DNA of 53,623 nucleotides from Polaromonas sp. (GTDB lineage: Bacteria > Pseudomonadota > Gammaproteobacteria > Burkholderiales > Burkholderiaceae_C), in contig NZ_JAUXNA010000198.1 in the NCBI RefSeq assembly GCF_030682935.1, positions 1 through 53,623 on the forward strand. The letters are read 5' to 3'. Made by a program: the position numbers and the translations under genes. Below the pieces are notes generated by a model. It was not told the origin of the DNA. It did no database searches and worked only from the letters and a program-made list of their open reading frames with translations. How positions within the stretch are numbered: position 1 is the stretch's first letter; each line of letters opens with the position of its first letter. Below are positions 8,350 through 17,099 of the stretch, piece after piece.

Positions 8350-10470
8350 TTACGGCTGGTTGAGGCTGTCGAAGTTCCGGCCTTCTTCAATCAGCCTGAG
8401 TAGCAGCGCGGCGGGTTGCCAAAACAGCGGGTCTTCCCGGGCGAACTCCTGGATGTCGGCCAAAATTTTGGGCAGGCCGACCATGTCGGCGTGCTTCATG
8501 GGGCCACCGCGAAAGCGCGGGAAGCCGTAGCCATGCACCAGCGTCACGTCCACATCCAGCGGACGCAGCGCAATGCCTTCGGCCACGACCTTGGCGCCCT
8601 CGTTGACCATGGCGGCCAGGTAGCGGCGCATGATCTCCTCGTTGCTGAAGGTGCGCGGCGTGGTGCCGGTGCGCTGGCGCTCGGCGTCGATGATGGCCAG
8701 CACCTCGTCGTCCGGCATGCCGGTACGCGAGCCCTCTGGGTAACGGTAATAGCCCTGGCCGGTCTTCTGGCCAAACCAGCCGCGCTCGCAGAGGCGGTCG
8801 GCAATCTGCACGTAGCGCGCCTCGGGGTTGCGCGTGGCGGCCTTGCGCTTGCGCGTGGCCCAGCCAATATCGCCGCCGGCAAGGTCCGCAACCTGGAACG
8901 GCCCCATGGGATAGCCGAATTCCCGCGCGGCGGCGTCGATCTGGTAGGGCGAGGCGCCGTCTTCCAGCAGGTGGTCGGCGGTGGCGCGGTACACGGCCAG
9001 CATGCGGTTGCCGATGAAGCCGTCGCACACGCCGGCGCGCACGGGCACTTTCTTGAGCTTTTTGGCCAGGTCAAACGCAGTGGCCACCACATCGGCGCTG
9101 ACCTGGGCGGGCACCACGATCTCCAGCAGCTTCATGATGTTGGCCGGCGAAAAGAAGTGCAGGCCCACCACGTCTTGCGGGCGCGACACGCTGGCCGCAA
9201 TTTCATCGATGTCCAGGTACGAGGTGTTGGTGGCCAGCACGGCGCCGGGCTTGCACACCCGGTCCAGTTCAACGAACACCGCCTTCTTGACGCCCATTTC
9301 CTCAAAGACGGCCTCGATCACCAAGTCCGCCTGGGCCAGCGCGTCATACGAGGTGCTGCCGCTGAAGCGGGCCATCACGGCGGCCTTGGCGTCGGGCGTC
9401 ATGCGGCCCTTGGCCACGAGACCGTCATACACCTTCTCGACGTTGGCACGGCCGCGGGCGATGGAGGCGTCGTCGCGCTCGACCATGGTCACGGGCAGCC
9501 CGGCGTTGAGTACGGCCACCGCAATGCCGGCGCCCATGGTGCCGCCGCCAATCACGCCCACGCTGGCGATGGCGCGCGGTTTGGCGTTGCGCGTCTCGGG
9601 CGACTTGGCCACCTCGCGTTCGGCAAAGAAAGCATGGATCAGGCCGGCACGCTGCGGGCTGCCAAGGCACGCTAGGAACAGCTGGCGCTCCAGCGCCACG
9701 GCCTCGTCAAAAGGCAGGTTCAGGGCGCCCTGCACGGCCTCGATGATCTTGAGCGGCGAGAACAGGCCGGGCGTCTTTTGGGCCGTGTCGGCCTTCAGCG
9801 CCTCCAGCGCGGCCTGGCTGGCGGCCTTGTCGGCCAGGGCCGCGTCTGCCGCACGGGTGGGGCGCACACCGGCGCCGCTGGCGATAAGCTCGTCGGCATA
9901 GGCCAGGCCCGCAGCCAGCACGTCGGTGCCTTCGCCCAGCCGGTCGACCAGCCCGAGGGCCAGGGCTTCCCTGGCGCCCAGGTGGCGGCCGCTGAGCATC
10001 ATTTCCAGCGCAGGCTTCACACCCATCAGGCGCGGTGCGCGCTGTGTTCCGCCGGCGCCGGGCAGCAGGCCCAGCAGCACTTCGGGCAGGCCCAGCATGG
10101 CATCCGGCATGGCCAGGCGGTAGTGGGCCGACAGGGCCACTTCCAAGCCGCCGCCCAGCGCCGGGCCGTGGATCGCCACCACCACGGGCTTGCTGCAGGC
10201 TTCGATGCGGCTGCACACCTCGGGCAGCGAGGGCGCCATCGGCGGCTTGCCGAATTCACGGATGTCCGCCCCGGCGATGAAGGCCCGGCCCGCACCCACG
10301 ATCAGCACCGCGGCCACGCCTGCATCGGCATCGGCCTCTTGCGCGGCGGCCAGCAGGCCACGGCGCACGTCCACGCTGAGCGCGTTGACAGGGGGGTGGT
10401 CGATGGTCACCAGCAGCACGCTCCCGTGGCGTGTGGTGTTGACGACGGAAGTGGCAGCTTCAGTGCGCAT
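8350..10470 (-). CDS. Enoyl-CoA hydratase / 3-hydroxyacyl-CoA dehydrogenase fusion (PimF/FadJ-like)
   Basis: A 706-residue two-domain enzyme for steps 2 and 3 of beta-oxidation. The N-terminal crotonase part has GADIREFG at 67-74, [10 protein letters not shown] at 101-110 (E110) and GLPE ending at E130. The Rossmann part starts near 303 with [13 protein letters not shown] and is followed by the 3HCDH C-terminal domains (for example [16 protein letters not shown]). The start at 10470 has GGAG upstream; an alternative ATG at 10509 would add 13 residues and run into the promoter. It is the first gene of the operon and is transcribed away from the LysR gene across the dyad-rich gap. Confidence 0.95.
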   Translation of the reverse strand: MRTEAATSVVNTTRHGSVLLVTIDHPPVNALSVDVRRGLLAAAQEADADAGVAAVLIVGAGRAFIAGADIREFGKPPMAPSLPEVCSRIEACSKPVVVAIHGPALGGGLEVALSAHYRLAMPDAMLGLPEVLLGLLPGAGGTQRAPRLMGVKPALEMMLSGRHLGAREALALGLVDRLGEGTDVLAAGLAYADELIASGAGVRPTRAADAALADKAASQAALEALKADTAQKTPGLFSPLKIIEAVQGALNLPFDEAVALERQLFLACLGSPQRAGLIHAFFAEREVAKSPETRNAKPRAIASVGVIGGGTMGAGIAVAVLNAGLPVTMVERDDASIARGRANVEKVYDGLVAKGRMTPDAKAAVMARFSGSTSYDALAQADLVIEAVFEEMGVKKAVFVELDRVCKPGAVLATNTSYLDIDEIAASVSRPQDVVGLHFFSPANIMKLLEIVVPAQVSADVVATAFDLAKKLKKVPVRAGVCDGFIGNRMLAVYRATADHLLEDGASPYQIDAAAREFGYPMGPFQVADLAGGDIGWATRKRKAATRNPEARYVQIADRLCERGWFGQKTGQGYYRYPEGSRTGMPDDEVLAIIDAERQRTGTTPRTFSNEEIMRRYLAAMVNEGAKVVAEGIALRPLDVDVTLVHGYGFPRFRGGPMKHADMVGLPKILADIQEFAREDPLFWQPAALLLRLIEEGRNFDSLNQP

Positions 10471-10513
10471 GCGCGTGTCTCCAGTTTCGTTGGATGGAAA
10501 TTGATTCAACGCA

Positions 10514-10568
10514 TTGTCACTGTGTAAAACTATATTGACAATTACATAAACAATTGACAGACTGTCAA
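10514..10568. promoter_or_regulatory. Divergent promoter/operator, LysR target
   Basis: The AT-rich gap between the beta-oxidation operon and the LysR gene holds an exact 7-bp dyad TTGACAG-A-CTGTCAA at 10554-10568, and TTGTCA (10514-10519) paired with TTGACAA (10535-10541). Repeated TTGACA words in both directions between a LysR gene and its divergent operon fit an operator with overlapping promoters. Confidence 0.65.
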
Positions 10569-10587
10569 ATATTTTTTTACAAATACC

Positions 10588-11526
10588 ATGGATCTCGCCT
10601 CGCTAACCCTGTTGGTCGACATCATTGACGCCGGCAACCTGAGCCAGGCCGCACGCAAGCTCAAGATGACGCGCGCTAACGTCAGCTACCACCTCAAGCA
10701 GCTTGAAAAGTCCGTAGGCGTGCAGCTGGTGCGTCGCACCACGCGACGCGTCGAACCGACCGAGGTCGGCCTGCGCCTGTACGCGCATGGCCGCAGCATC
10801 CAGAATGAAATGCAGGCCGCCCGCGAAACCATCACCACGCTGGGCCAGGGCCTGCAGGGCCGCGTGGGCTTGAGCGTGCCCAGCGGCTATGGGCAGATGG
10901 TGATGTCCGACTGGCTGATCGAGTTCAAGCGCCAGTACCCCGGCATCGTGCTCGACGTATTGTTTGAAAACCGGGCCGACAACCTGCGGGACGAGGTGGA
11001 CATCTCCATCCGCGTGATGCCCGAGCCGCCGCCCGCCCTGGTTGCGCGTGAACTGGGCAGCGTGCGTTACCTGGCCTGCGCGTCACGCGCGTTTGCGCAG
11101 CAGCATGGCCTGCCCACCGCGTTGGATCAGCTGCGCAGCACGCCGCTGATCACCTCGGGCGTGGTGGGCCAGCAGCTGCGGCTGCGCGCCTACCGGGGCG
11201 ACGAACGCCACGAGGTCACGCTCGAACCCACGCTGATTTCCGAGCACTTTCCGTTCCTGCGCCAGGGGATTCTGGCTGGCCTGGGCCTGGGCCTGGTGCC
11301 CGACTATGTGGTGATGGACGCGATTGAATCCGGCGAGGTGCTGACCACCTTGGACGACTACCGCCTGAGCATTTTCGGCACGCGCATGTACCTGCTGTAC
11401 ATGCCCAACCGGCACCAGACACGCGCCGTGCGCACCTGCATCGAGTTTTTGTTGGGCAAGGCACGCGCAGAACAACATGGCCAGGAGGGTGTTCCGGCAG
11501 ACTTGATCGCCACCGATCAGCTGTAG
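10588..11526 (+). CDS. LysR-family transcriptional regulator
   Basis: A 312-residue LysR protein. The winged-helix domain (MDLASLTLLVDIIDAGNLSQ through about residue 60) contains the helix-turn-helix LSQAARKLKMTRANVSYHLK; residues 90-300 form the effector-binding domain. It is divergent from the beta-oxidation operon, with 117 bases between the starts, so it most likely controls that operon in response to its substrate or CoA ester. The recognition helix MTRANVSYHLKQLEKSVG is slightly unusual (VSYH in place of VSRQ or VSR), a variant seen in some LysR subgroups. Confidence 0.9.
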   Translation: MDLASLTLLVDIIDAGNLSQAARKLKMTRANVSYHLKQLEKSVGVQLVRRTTRRVEPTEVGLRLYAHGRSIQNEMQAARETITTLGQGLQGRVGLSVPSGYGQMVMSDWLIEFKRQYPGIVLDVLFENRADNLRDEVDISIRVMPEPPPALVARELGSVRYLACASRAFAQQHGLPTALDQLRSTPLITSGVVGQQLRLRAYRGDERHEVTLEPTLISEHFPFLRQGILAGLGLGLVPDYVVMDAIESGEVLTTLDDYRLSIFGTRMYLLYMPNRHQTRAVRTCIEFLLGKARAEQHGQEGVPADLIATDQL

Positions 11527-11540
11527 TTGTGGTTGTAGTG

Positions 11541-11556
11541 CTTGAGAAATATCAAG
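11541..11556. promoter_or_regulatory. Small dyad upstream of hsp20
   Basis: CTTGA-N6-TCAAG lies 127 bases before the hsp20 start. CTTGAGA resembles the -35 box of a sigma-32 promoter, and CCGCTATTT follows, but the spacing is short. It may equally be the end of the LysR transcript; I cannot decide. Confidence 0.3.
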
Positions 11557-11682
11557 CCGCTATTTGCCGGGCGTCCTACATTGGGCTTCTGCCAACGCTG
11601 CCGTCTGTCCGATCGCAACGCCATGTGTGTTTCCGGTTCGCGGCGGCGTAGGGCGTAAAAACTTATTTTCAGAAAGCTGACC

Positions 11683-12192
11683 ATGCTGAACTCCTTGAAA
11701 CAGGCGGGAAAAGACATCGGCCGCGAGATCAATCGCGCATGGGAAAACCTGTCGGAAGGGTGGCGCGAACTGCTCAGCCGCGGCAGCGAGTCCCTCACGC
11801 ATTTTGTCCGTCGCAAGGATGCAAGCGAGGAAGACAGCGAGGCCTTGGCCACTTTGCCGCGCTGGAGCCTGTTGGCCGGGGAAGTGGAAGAAACCCCGGC
11901 TGACATCGTGGTGCGCGTCGAAGTTCCTGGCATGAACAAGGAAGATTGCAGCATCACCATTGAGGGCAATGTGCTTCATCTGAGCGGTGAAAAGCATTTT
12001 GAACGCGAAACGCACGAGAGCACCTACCATGTCATGGAGCGCGCCTACGGCGCCTTTCAGCGCGCCATTCCCTTGCCGCGCAATGTGAACATCGACAAGG
12101 CCGAAGCGCACTACAAAAATGGTGTGCTGACGGTGCGCTTGCCCAAGGAGGGCAGCGGCAAGGCCAAGGCAAAAGCCATTCAGGTGTCCTGA
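11683..12192 (+). CDS. Hsp20 small heat-shock chaperone
   Basis: A 169-residue alpha-crystallin-type chaperone that holds unfolding proteins. Residues 1-50 are a variable, amphipathic N-terminal arm; the crystallin domain runs from about 68 to 158 with RVEVPGMNKEDCSITIEG, the segment AYGAFQRAIPLP and the family signature KNGVLTVRLPK. A short lysine/alanine tail (GSGKAKAKAIQVS) ends it. The IXI-like motif is weak (AIQV). It opens a run of plus-strand stress genes and is followed after 8 bases by a PEBP gene, so the two are co-transcribed. Confidence 0.95.
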   Translation: MLNSLKQAGKDIGREINRAWENLSEGWRELLSRGSESLTHFVRRKDASEEDSEALATLPRWSLLAGEVEETPADIVVRVEVPGMNKEDCSITIEGNVLHLSGEKHFERETHESTYHVMERAYGAFQRAIPLPRNVNIDKAEAHYKNGVLTVRLPKEGSGKAKAKAIQVS

Positions 12193-12200
12193 GCCAGGCC

Positions 12201-12677
12201 ATGTCGCTGATCCTCACCTCCGCAGCGTTTGAGCACCATGGCCTGATCCCTGTCAGGCATACCTGTGATGGTGATGATGTTTCGCCACCGCTGTCGTGGG
12301 CTGGCATGCCTGCCGGCGCGCAAAGCCTGGTCCTGATCGTCGATGACCCGGACGCGCCGGACCCCGAAGCGCCAAAAATGACCTGGGTGCACTGGATGCT
12401 GTACAACCTGCCACCGCATTCCCTTGGTCTGACTGAGGGCGTCGCCGCCAGGGAACTTCCGGCGGGAACGCTGCAGGGGGTGAACGACTGGGGGCGCACC
12501 GGCTACGGCGGGCCGTGCCCGCCGGTGGGCAGGCATCGCTATTTTCACAAGCTTTTCGCCCTGGATACCCGGCTTCCCGAGTTGAGCCATCCAGGCAAAG
12601 CCGCGCTTGAGAAGGTCATGCAGGGCCATATTCTTGCGCATGCCGAGTTGGTGGGCCTGTACCAGCGCAGACGCTAG
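12201..12677 (+). CDS. YbhB/YbcL family PEBP-like protein
   Basis: A 158-residue bacterial phosphatidylethanolamine-binding-protein homologue (Raf-kinase-inhibitor-like). The anion-pocket motifs are present: DDPDAPDPEAPKMTWVHWML near 50-70, and GRTGYGGPCPPVGRHRYFHK near 100-120. There is no signal peptide, so it is cytoplasmic. The role of these proteins in bacteria is not settled. It is 8 bases after hsp20 and 102 bases before the dehydrogenase-like gene. Start chosen at the first ATG after the hsp20 stop; no strong ribosome site, consistent with translational coupling. Confidence 0.92.
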   Translation: MSLILTSAAFEHHGLIPVRHTCDGDDVSPPLSWAGMPAGAQSLVLIVDDPDAPDPEAPKMTWVHWMLYNLPPHSLGLTEGVAARELPAGTLQGVNDWGRTGYGGPCPPVGRHRYFHKLFALDTRLPELSHPGKAALEKVMQGHILAHAELVGLYQRRR

Positions 12678-12779
12678 CCGCCTGAAGGAAGGGCACATCA
12701 ACCGGGAACGTCGGCTGCATGAGAACGTGCGCGCGCGTTCGCCGCAGCGCTTGCAAAAATAAAAAGAAGTGGAGAGACG

Positions 12780-13637
12780 ATGGGGAAATTACAGGTGGCG
12801 GTAATCGGTCTGGGCCGTTTGGGTTTGGCATGTGCCGAGGCTCTGATCGACGAGAGTGAACTTGCGCTGGCGGGTGTGGTACGCCAGCCCGGTGCGCCCG
12901 CTGCCTTGCCTGGCCGCCTGCGGCTGTATCCTGTCGCTTCGCATGTGAGGGAACTCGAGGGGGTTCGTGCCGCACTGGTGTGCGTGCCGGCTTACGCCGT
13001 GCTGGGTGTGGCACGCGAACTCCTGCAGGCCCGCATTCCCGTCGTGGAGTGCGCCTGTTTCGAAGGCCAGGCCCTGGAGGCACACCATGCCGCGCTGGGC
13101 GAAGCTGCCGACAATCATCATGTGGCGGCAGTGGTGGGTGCCGGCTGGGATCCGGGCGTCCTGCCCCTGCTGCGCAGCGCCTTCGAGATGCTGATTCCCC
13201 GCGGGAGCACCGCGCTTCACCGCCACCCCGGCCTGCACCTGCACCACAGCGCGGTCGTGGCGGGACTCCGTGGCGTCAAGGGCGCGCTGACCGGTGAATA
13301 CCGGGGCGACAACGGTGCGTCGCAACACTACGTGTATGTCGAACTTGAGACCGGCGCCGAACTGGCGCAGGTGCAGGCGGCCATCGCGGCCGATCCGCTG
13401 TTTGCCGGTGAAGTCACCCAGGTGTTTCAGGTGGCCCATCTGTCCGAACTGGAGGGCGAGGACGGGCTCGGCGTGGTGCTGGAGCGACGCGGCCATGCCG
13501 CCCACGGCCCGCACCAGAGTCTGTTGCTTGAAGCCCGCTTTGATACCACCGCCTTCTCGGCGCGTGTCATGCTTGACGCCGCGCGCAAGCTTCCCGGCTT
13601 GGGCCGGGGCGCGCACCCTTACGCCCTGGGGCTCTGA
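12780..13637 (+). CDS. Diaminopimelate-dehydrogenase-like oxidoreductase
   Basis: A 285-residue protein with an N-terminal Rossmann fold (VAVIGLGRLGLACAEAL, glycines at 10, 12 and 15) and a C-terminal part resembling meso-diaminopimelate D-dehydrogenase: GAGWDPGVLPLLR near 120-132 and HGPHQSLLLEARFD near 241-254. True Ddh makes meso-DAP from tetrahydrodipicolinate with NADPH and is about 320 residues; this one is shorter and divergent, and no lysine-pathway gene is near. A GGAGAG ribosome site precedes the ATG. It could act on another amino acid. Family assignment is good, substrate is open. Confidence 0.72.
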   Translation: MGKLQVAVIGLGRLGLACAEALIDESELALAGVVRQPGAPAALPGRLRLYPVASHVRELEGVRAALVCVPAYAVLGVARELLQARIPVVECACFEGQALEAHHAALGEAADNHHVAAVVGAGWDPGVLPLLRSAFEMLIPRGSTALHRHPGLHLHHSAVVAGLRGVKGALTGEYRGDNGASQHYVYVELETGAELAQVQAAIAADPLFAGEVTQVFQVAHLSELEGEDGLGVVLERRGHAAHGPHQSLLLEARFDTTAFSARVMLDAARKLPGLGRGAHPYALGL

Positions 13638-13665
13638 GCCTCATGCTGCAAGCCGGTGCCGCGCA

Positions 13666-13692
13666 GTGAACGCGCTTCAGGTTCAGCCGTAA
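13666..13692 (+). pseudogene. BON-domain gene remnant (last 9 codons)
   Basis: Bases 13666-13692 encode VNALQVQP and a stop, matching the end of the intact BON gene at 21045-21071 (VNELQVQP and stop) with only three base differences. Nothing upstream matches the BON gene. In both places the stretch overlaps the 3' end of a thpR sequence, so it is a deletion scar rather than chance. Confidence 0.75.
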
Positions 13693-14240
13693 GCCTGCAC
13701 CACCCGGTACGCCCCGGACGGTGTCGCCTGTGATTCCACCAGTACGTAGCCGTTGACGGGCCAGCGCAGCGGCGGACCATTCGGCGCAGGCAAGGGCGCC
13801 GTGGTTCGCCGCGCCAGGGTGAGGTGCGGCTGAAACGGGCGTTCATCCACGGGCAGTTCCAGGCCTTGCAGCGCCTCGCCCAGCGCCTCGTGCAACTGGG
13901 TCAATTGCGGCGCAATCGTGTCGGGCACCGCCACGCGCAAACCATGCGGCCATTGCTCGCAGTGGTTAAAGCTGAGCTCAAACGGTTGAAACGGCACGCG
14001 CAGCGCCGACACCAGCGCGGGCACCTGCTGCCGCGGCAGATTGCCCAAAAAGTGCAGTGTCAGGTGCACCCTTTGCGGCGTCACTACACGGGCGCGCGGG
14101 CCGGTGGTGCAGACGCCGCACTGCGCGTGCAGCGCGCTGGCGAAAGCGGCCCCCGGCCACAGGGCGATGAACAGGCGAGCGGTCTCGCCGTGGTCATTGG
14201 TGCCCTGTTCGGTTTGATTTGCTGGTGAGCCGATAGCCAT
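13683..14240 (-). CDS. thpR: RNA 2',3'-cyclic phosphodiesterase (2'-5' RNA ligase family, ThpR)
   Basis: A 185-residue member of the 2H phosphoesterase superfamily. The two catalytic HxTx motifs are intact: HLTL at 59-62 (in VHLTLHFLG) and HLTL at 139-142 (in FQPHLTLAR). ThpR opens 2',3'-cyclic phosphate RNA ends. An extra N-terminal stretch of about 20 residues (MAIGSPANQTEQ) precedes the conserved RLFIALWP; an internal start is possible but no better site is seen. It converges on the DapDH-like gene and is divergent from the Cfa-like gene. Its 3' end is duplicated as a scar at 21062-21103. Confidence 0.88.
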   Translation of the reverse strand: MAIGSPANQTEQGTNDHGETARLFIALWPGAAFASALHAQCGVCTTGPRARVVTPQRVHLTLHFLGNLPRQQVPALVSALRVPFQPFELSFNHCEQWPHGLRVAVPDTIAPQLTQLHEALGEALQGLELPVDERPFQPHLTLARRTTAPLPAPNGPPLRWPVNGYVLVESQATPSGAYRVVQAYG

Positions 14241-14506
14241 GGAAAACCCAGTATTTCAATATGCCGATTTGGCCTCTCTGGCACCTTGATGTTTCTCAAG
14301 ACGAGTGATGTGGCTTTGGCCGCATGAGGAGCGCCCGCACGCCCTGCTGAAGCTGGTTTCCCCTGATCCAACCTTTAGTGGGTTGATCTTGCGCAAGCCT
14401 GGTCGCGGGCGAACAGGTTCAATCCATACAGGGAAGCGCAGCGCCCTACGTGTGCACCAGATGGATAGGCGTGAAGCGCATGCACCCCCCCATGGAAGGA
14501 TGCCGC
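14241..14506. other. Divergent gap between thpR and the Cfa-like gene
   Basis: About 266 bases with no convincing gene. It should carry the promoters of thpR and of the fatty-acid-modifying operon. I see no clear dyad or riboswitch. Confidence 0.6.
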
Positions 14507-15721
14507 ATGCTTTTCCCCATGAAGAATATAGTCGACACGCTGCAGGCCCGTACCGGCGTGCCGTTTGCCATCGGGCTGCCCGATGGCAGCTACTACCGCG
14601 CCGGCTTGGGCGAGCCGGCGTTTACGCTCATGTTCCGCACCGACGCCGCGCTGCTGCAGGTCTTCACGCGCGGGCACATCGGTCTGCTGGAGTCGTACTT
14701 CGACCAGAGCGTTGACGTCGAGGGCGATTTTGGCGCTGCACTGGCCGCCGGAATGCTCAGTGGCCTCGATACGCGCGGCAAGACCCTGAACAATGTCGAG
14801 AACGGCATTCACGAACTGCGTTATTCAAACGACAGCATGGCGCAAGCCAAAGCCAATGCCCGTGCGCACTACGGGCTGGGGGACGCGTTTTATCGCCTGT
14901 GGCTCGACGATCCGCTGATGATGTACACCTGCGGCTACTGGCCCGAAGGCACGCAGACGCTGGAGCAGGCGCAGCAGCGCAAGATCGACCATGTCTGCCG
15001 CAAGATCCAGCTCTCGCGCGGCGAGCGCTTTGTCGACATTGGCTGCGGCTTTGGCGGTTTTTTGTTCCGGGCCTGGGAGACGCGGGGCGCGATCGGTACC
15101 GGCATCAACACCACGACCGAGCAGGTGGACTGGTTGCGCGGTGAAATCACGCGCCGGGGACTGGACGGGAAACTCAGCGTCCGGGAGGCCGACTTTCGCG
15201 AGGCGGATGATCCCTATGACAAGGTGGTGTCGATCGGCGTGCTTGAACATGCCGGGCGTGACCAGCTGGCCGCCGTGGTCCAGGCGCATGCCGACCTGCT
15301 CAAGCCCGGTGGGCTGGGCATGCTGCATTTCATTGGCCATGTCGGGCCGCGCGAGACCGACCTGTTCATCCGCAAGCATGTCTTTCCTGGCGGCTGGATT
15401 CCCGGCTTGTCCGAGGTGATCGTCGAGATGGAGCGCTGCGGTCTGGAGGTGCTTGACATCGAGAACCTGCGCCGCCATTACGCCTTGACGCTGGACGAAT
15501 GGGCGCGGCGCTTTGAGCAGCAATGGTCGGCGATCCAGGCCCTGGACCCGCAGCGCTTTGACGAGCGCTTTCACCGGGTCTGGCGCACCTACCTGGTGGG
15601 CTGCGCCGAGATGTTCCGCTCCCCTGCGGGCTACACCCACTTGTTCCAGATCGTCTTTAGCAAGGGCAACGTGACCCGCACCAGTTACCCGATGAGCCGG
15701 GCGCACTTGTATGACGCCTGA
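14507..15721 (+). CDS. Cfa-like SAM-dependent fatty-acyl methyltransferase
   Basis: A 404-residue member of the cyclopropane-fatty-acyl-phospholipid synthase family, which adds a methyl or methylene from S-adenosylmethionine to unsaturated acyl chains of phospholipids. SAM motif VDIGCGFGG at 176-184; the family block HYGLGDAFYRLWLDDPLM at 121-138 followed by YTCGYW; VVSIGVLEHAG around 240-250. The start at 14507 has GGAAGGA at good distance; upstream ATGs in frame lack this. It overlaps the next gene, an FAD oxidoreductase, by 11 bases. That pairing matches TmsB/TmsA (10-methyl branched acids) and UfaM/UfaD (furan fatty acids) rather than a lone cyclopropane synthase. Confidence 0.92.
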   Translation: MLFPMKNIVDTLQARTGVPFAIGLPDGSYYRAGLGEPAFTLMFRTDAALLQVFTRGHIGLLESYFDQSVDVEGDFGAALAAGMLSGLDTRGKTLNNVENGIHELRYSNDSMAQAKANARAHYGLGDAFYRLWLDDPLMMYTCGYWPEGTQTLEQAQQRKIDHVCRKIQLSRGERFVDIGCGFGGFLFRAWETRGAIGTGINTTTEQVDWLRGEITRRGLDGKLSVREADFREADDPYDKVVSIGVLEHAGRDQLAAVVQAHADLLKPGGLGMLHFIGHVGPRETDLFIRKHVFPGGWIPGLSEVIVEMERCGLEVLDIENLRRHYALTLDEWARRFEQQWSAIQALDPQRFDERFHRVWRTYLVGCAEMFRSPAGYTHLFQIVFSKGNVTRTSYPMSRAHLYDA

Positions 15722-17066
15722 CCGCTTGGCCCACGACCGGCGCCGGGCCGAACTGGCCGCCGCCGTGCGCGCTGGCGCGGCCGGCAGCGCGGCGCCGCTC
15801 GGTCTGGGCAAGCGCAACTCCAACCTGTTTCGCGACCGCCACGAGGGCGCCAAGCAGCGGCTGGACCTGAGCGGCTTTTGCCATGTGCTGGACATCGACA
15901 CCGCTGGTGGCTGGGTCGATGTGGAAGGGCTGACGACCTACGAAGCGCTGGTGGCGCAAACGCTGCCGCAGGGCGTCATGCCGGCGGTGGTGCCGCAGCT
16001 CAAAACCATCACCGTGGGCGGCGCGGCGGCTGGCGTCGGCATCGAGGCCACCTCGTTCCGGTGCGGCCTGGTGCATGACACCCTGCTGGAACTCGACGTG
16101 TTGCTGCCGGGCGGCGAGGTGGTGCACTGCACGCCCGACAACGCCCACCGCGACCTGTTTTTCGGGTTTGCCAACTCCTACGGTACGCTGGGCTATGCGC
16201 TGCGCCTGCGCTTGCGCACCTTGCCGGTCAAGCCCTACGTCAGGGTGGAGCATGTGCGGCACGAATTGCCCGGTCGATTTTTTGGTGACCTTGTCACGCA
16301 TAGCCAGGGCAGCGCCGACTTTGTCGATGGCGTGGTATTCGGGCCGCAGCAGCAGGTCATCAACCGGGCCAGTTTCGTGGATGCCGCACCCTGGCTCAGT
16401 GACTACAGCTTCAAGCACATTTACTACCGCTCCCTGCTGGACAAGCCGGTCGACTACCTGACGGTGCAGGACTATATCTGGCGCTGGGACACCGACTGGT
16501 TCTGGTGCTCGAAAAACCTGTATGCGCAGCATCCACTGGTGCGCCGCCTGCTCGGAAAAAACAGGCTCAATTCGCGCACCTACACCCGCGTCATGCGCTG
16601 GAACGCCCGCTGGGGCCTGACGCGCCGCCTGGCCCGCTGGCGCGGCCGCTTTACCGAATCGGTGATCCAGGACATTGACATCCCGATCGCCAGCGCGTCC
16701 GAATTCCTGGCCTTTCTGCTGCGCGAAATCGGTATCCTGCCGATCTGGATCTGCCCGGTGCGCGGGCCTGCGCCGGGCGCGCAGTTCGCGCTGTACCCCT
16801 TGGTGCCCGACAGCCTGTATGTGAACTTCGGTTTCTGGGACGTCGTCGAGAGCGCCGTTGCCTACGAGACTGGCCATTTCAACCGGCTGGTCGAGCGCGA
16901 AGTGATGCGCCTGGGCGGCATCAAGTCGCTTTACTCGGACAGCTTTTTTACCCCCGACGAGTTTGCGCAGACCTACGCCATGGAACGCTACCAGGTCCTG
17001 AAGGCCAGGTACGACCCGGCCGGGCGCATGCTCGGGCTTTACGAAAAATGTGTTCTACGAGCCTGA
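15711..17066 (+). CDS. FAD-binding oxidoreductase, TmsA/UfaD/sterol-reductase-like
   Basis: A 451-residue protein with a PCMH-type FAD domain (about 35-190): TITVGGAAAGVGIEATSFR and GLVHDTLLELDVLLPGGEVV, then NSYGTLGYALRL. The family includes DHCR24-like reductases and TmsA, which reduces the methylene intermediate made by its Cfa-like partner, and UfaD, which desaturates methylated acyl chains. The ATG lies inside the end of the Cfa-like gene (11-base overlap), so the two are translationally coupled. The C-terminus LGLYEKCVLRA is duplicated as a fragment at 21098-21142. No signal peptide. Function by partner and family is likely; direction of the redox step is not known. Confidence 0.85.
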   Translation: MTPDRLAHDRRRAELAAAVRAGAAGSAAPLGLGKRNSNLFRDRHEGAKQRLDLSGFCHVLDIDTAGGWVDVEGLTTYEALVAQTLPQGVMPAVVPQLKTITVGGAAAGVGIEATSFRCGLVHDTLLELDVLLPGGEVVHCTPDNAHRDLFFGFANSYGTLGYALRLRLRTLPVKPYVRVEHVRHELPGRFFGDLVTHSQGSADFVDGVVFGPQQQVINRASFVDAAPWLSDYSFKHIYYRSLLDKPVDYLTVQDYIWRWDTDWFWCSKNLYAQHPLVRRLLGKNRLNSRTYTRVMRWNARWGLTRRLARWRGRFTESVIQDIDIPIASASEFLAFLLREIGILPIWICPVRGPAPGAQFALYPLVPDSLYVNFGFWDVVESAVAYETGHFNRLVEREVMRLGGIKSLYSDSFFTPDEFAQTYAMERYQVLKARYDPAGRMLGLYEKCVLRA

Positions 17067-17099
17067 TCCAGGAAAACCGTTGCAAGGAGGTGCAGCACG

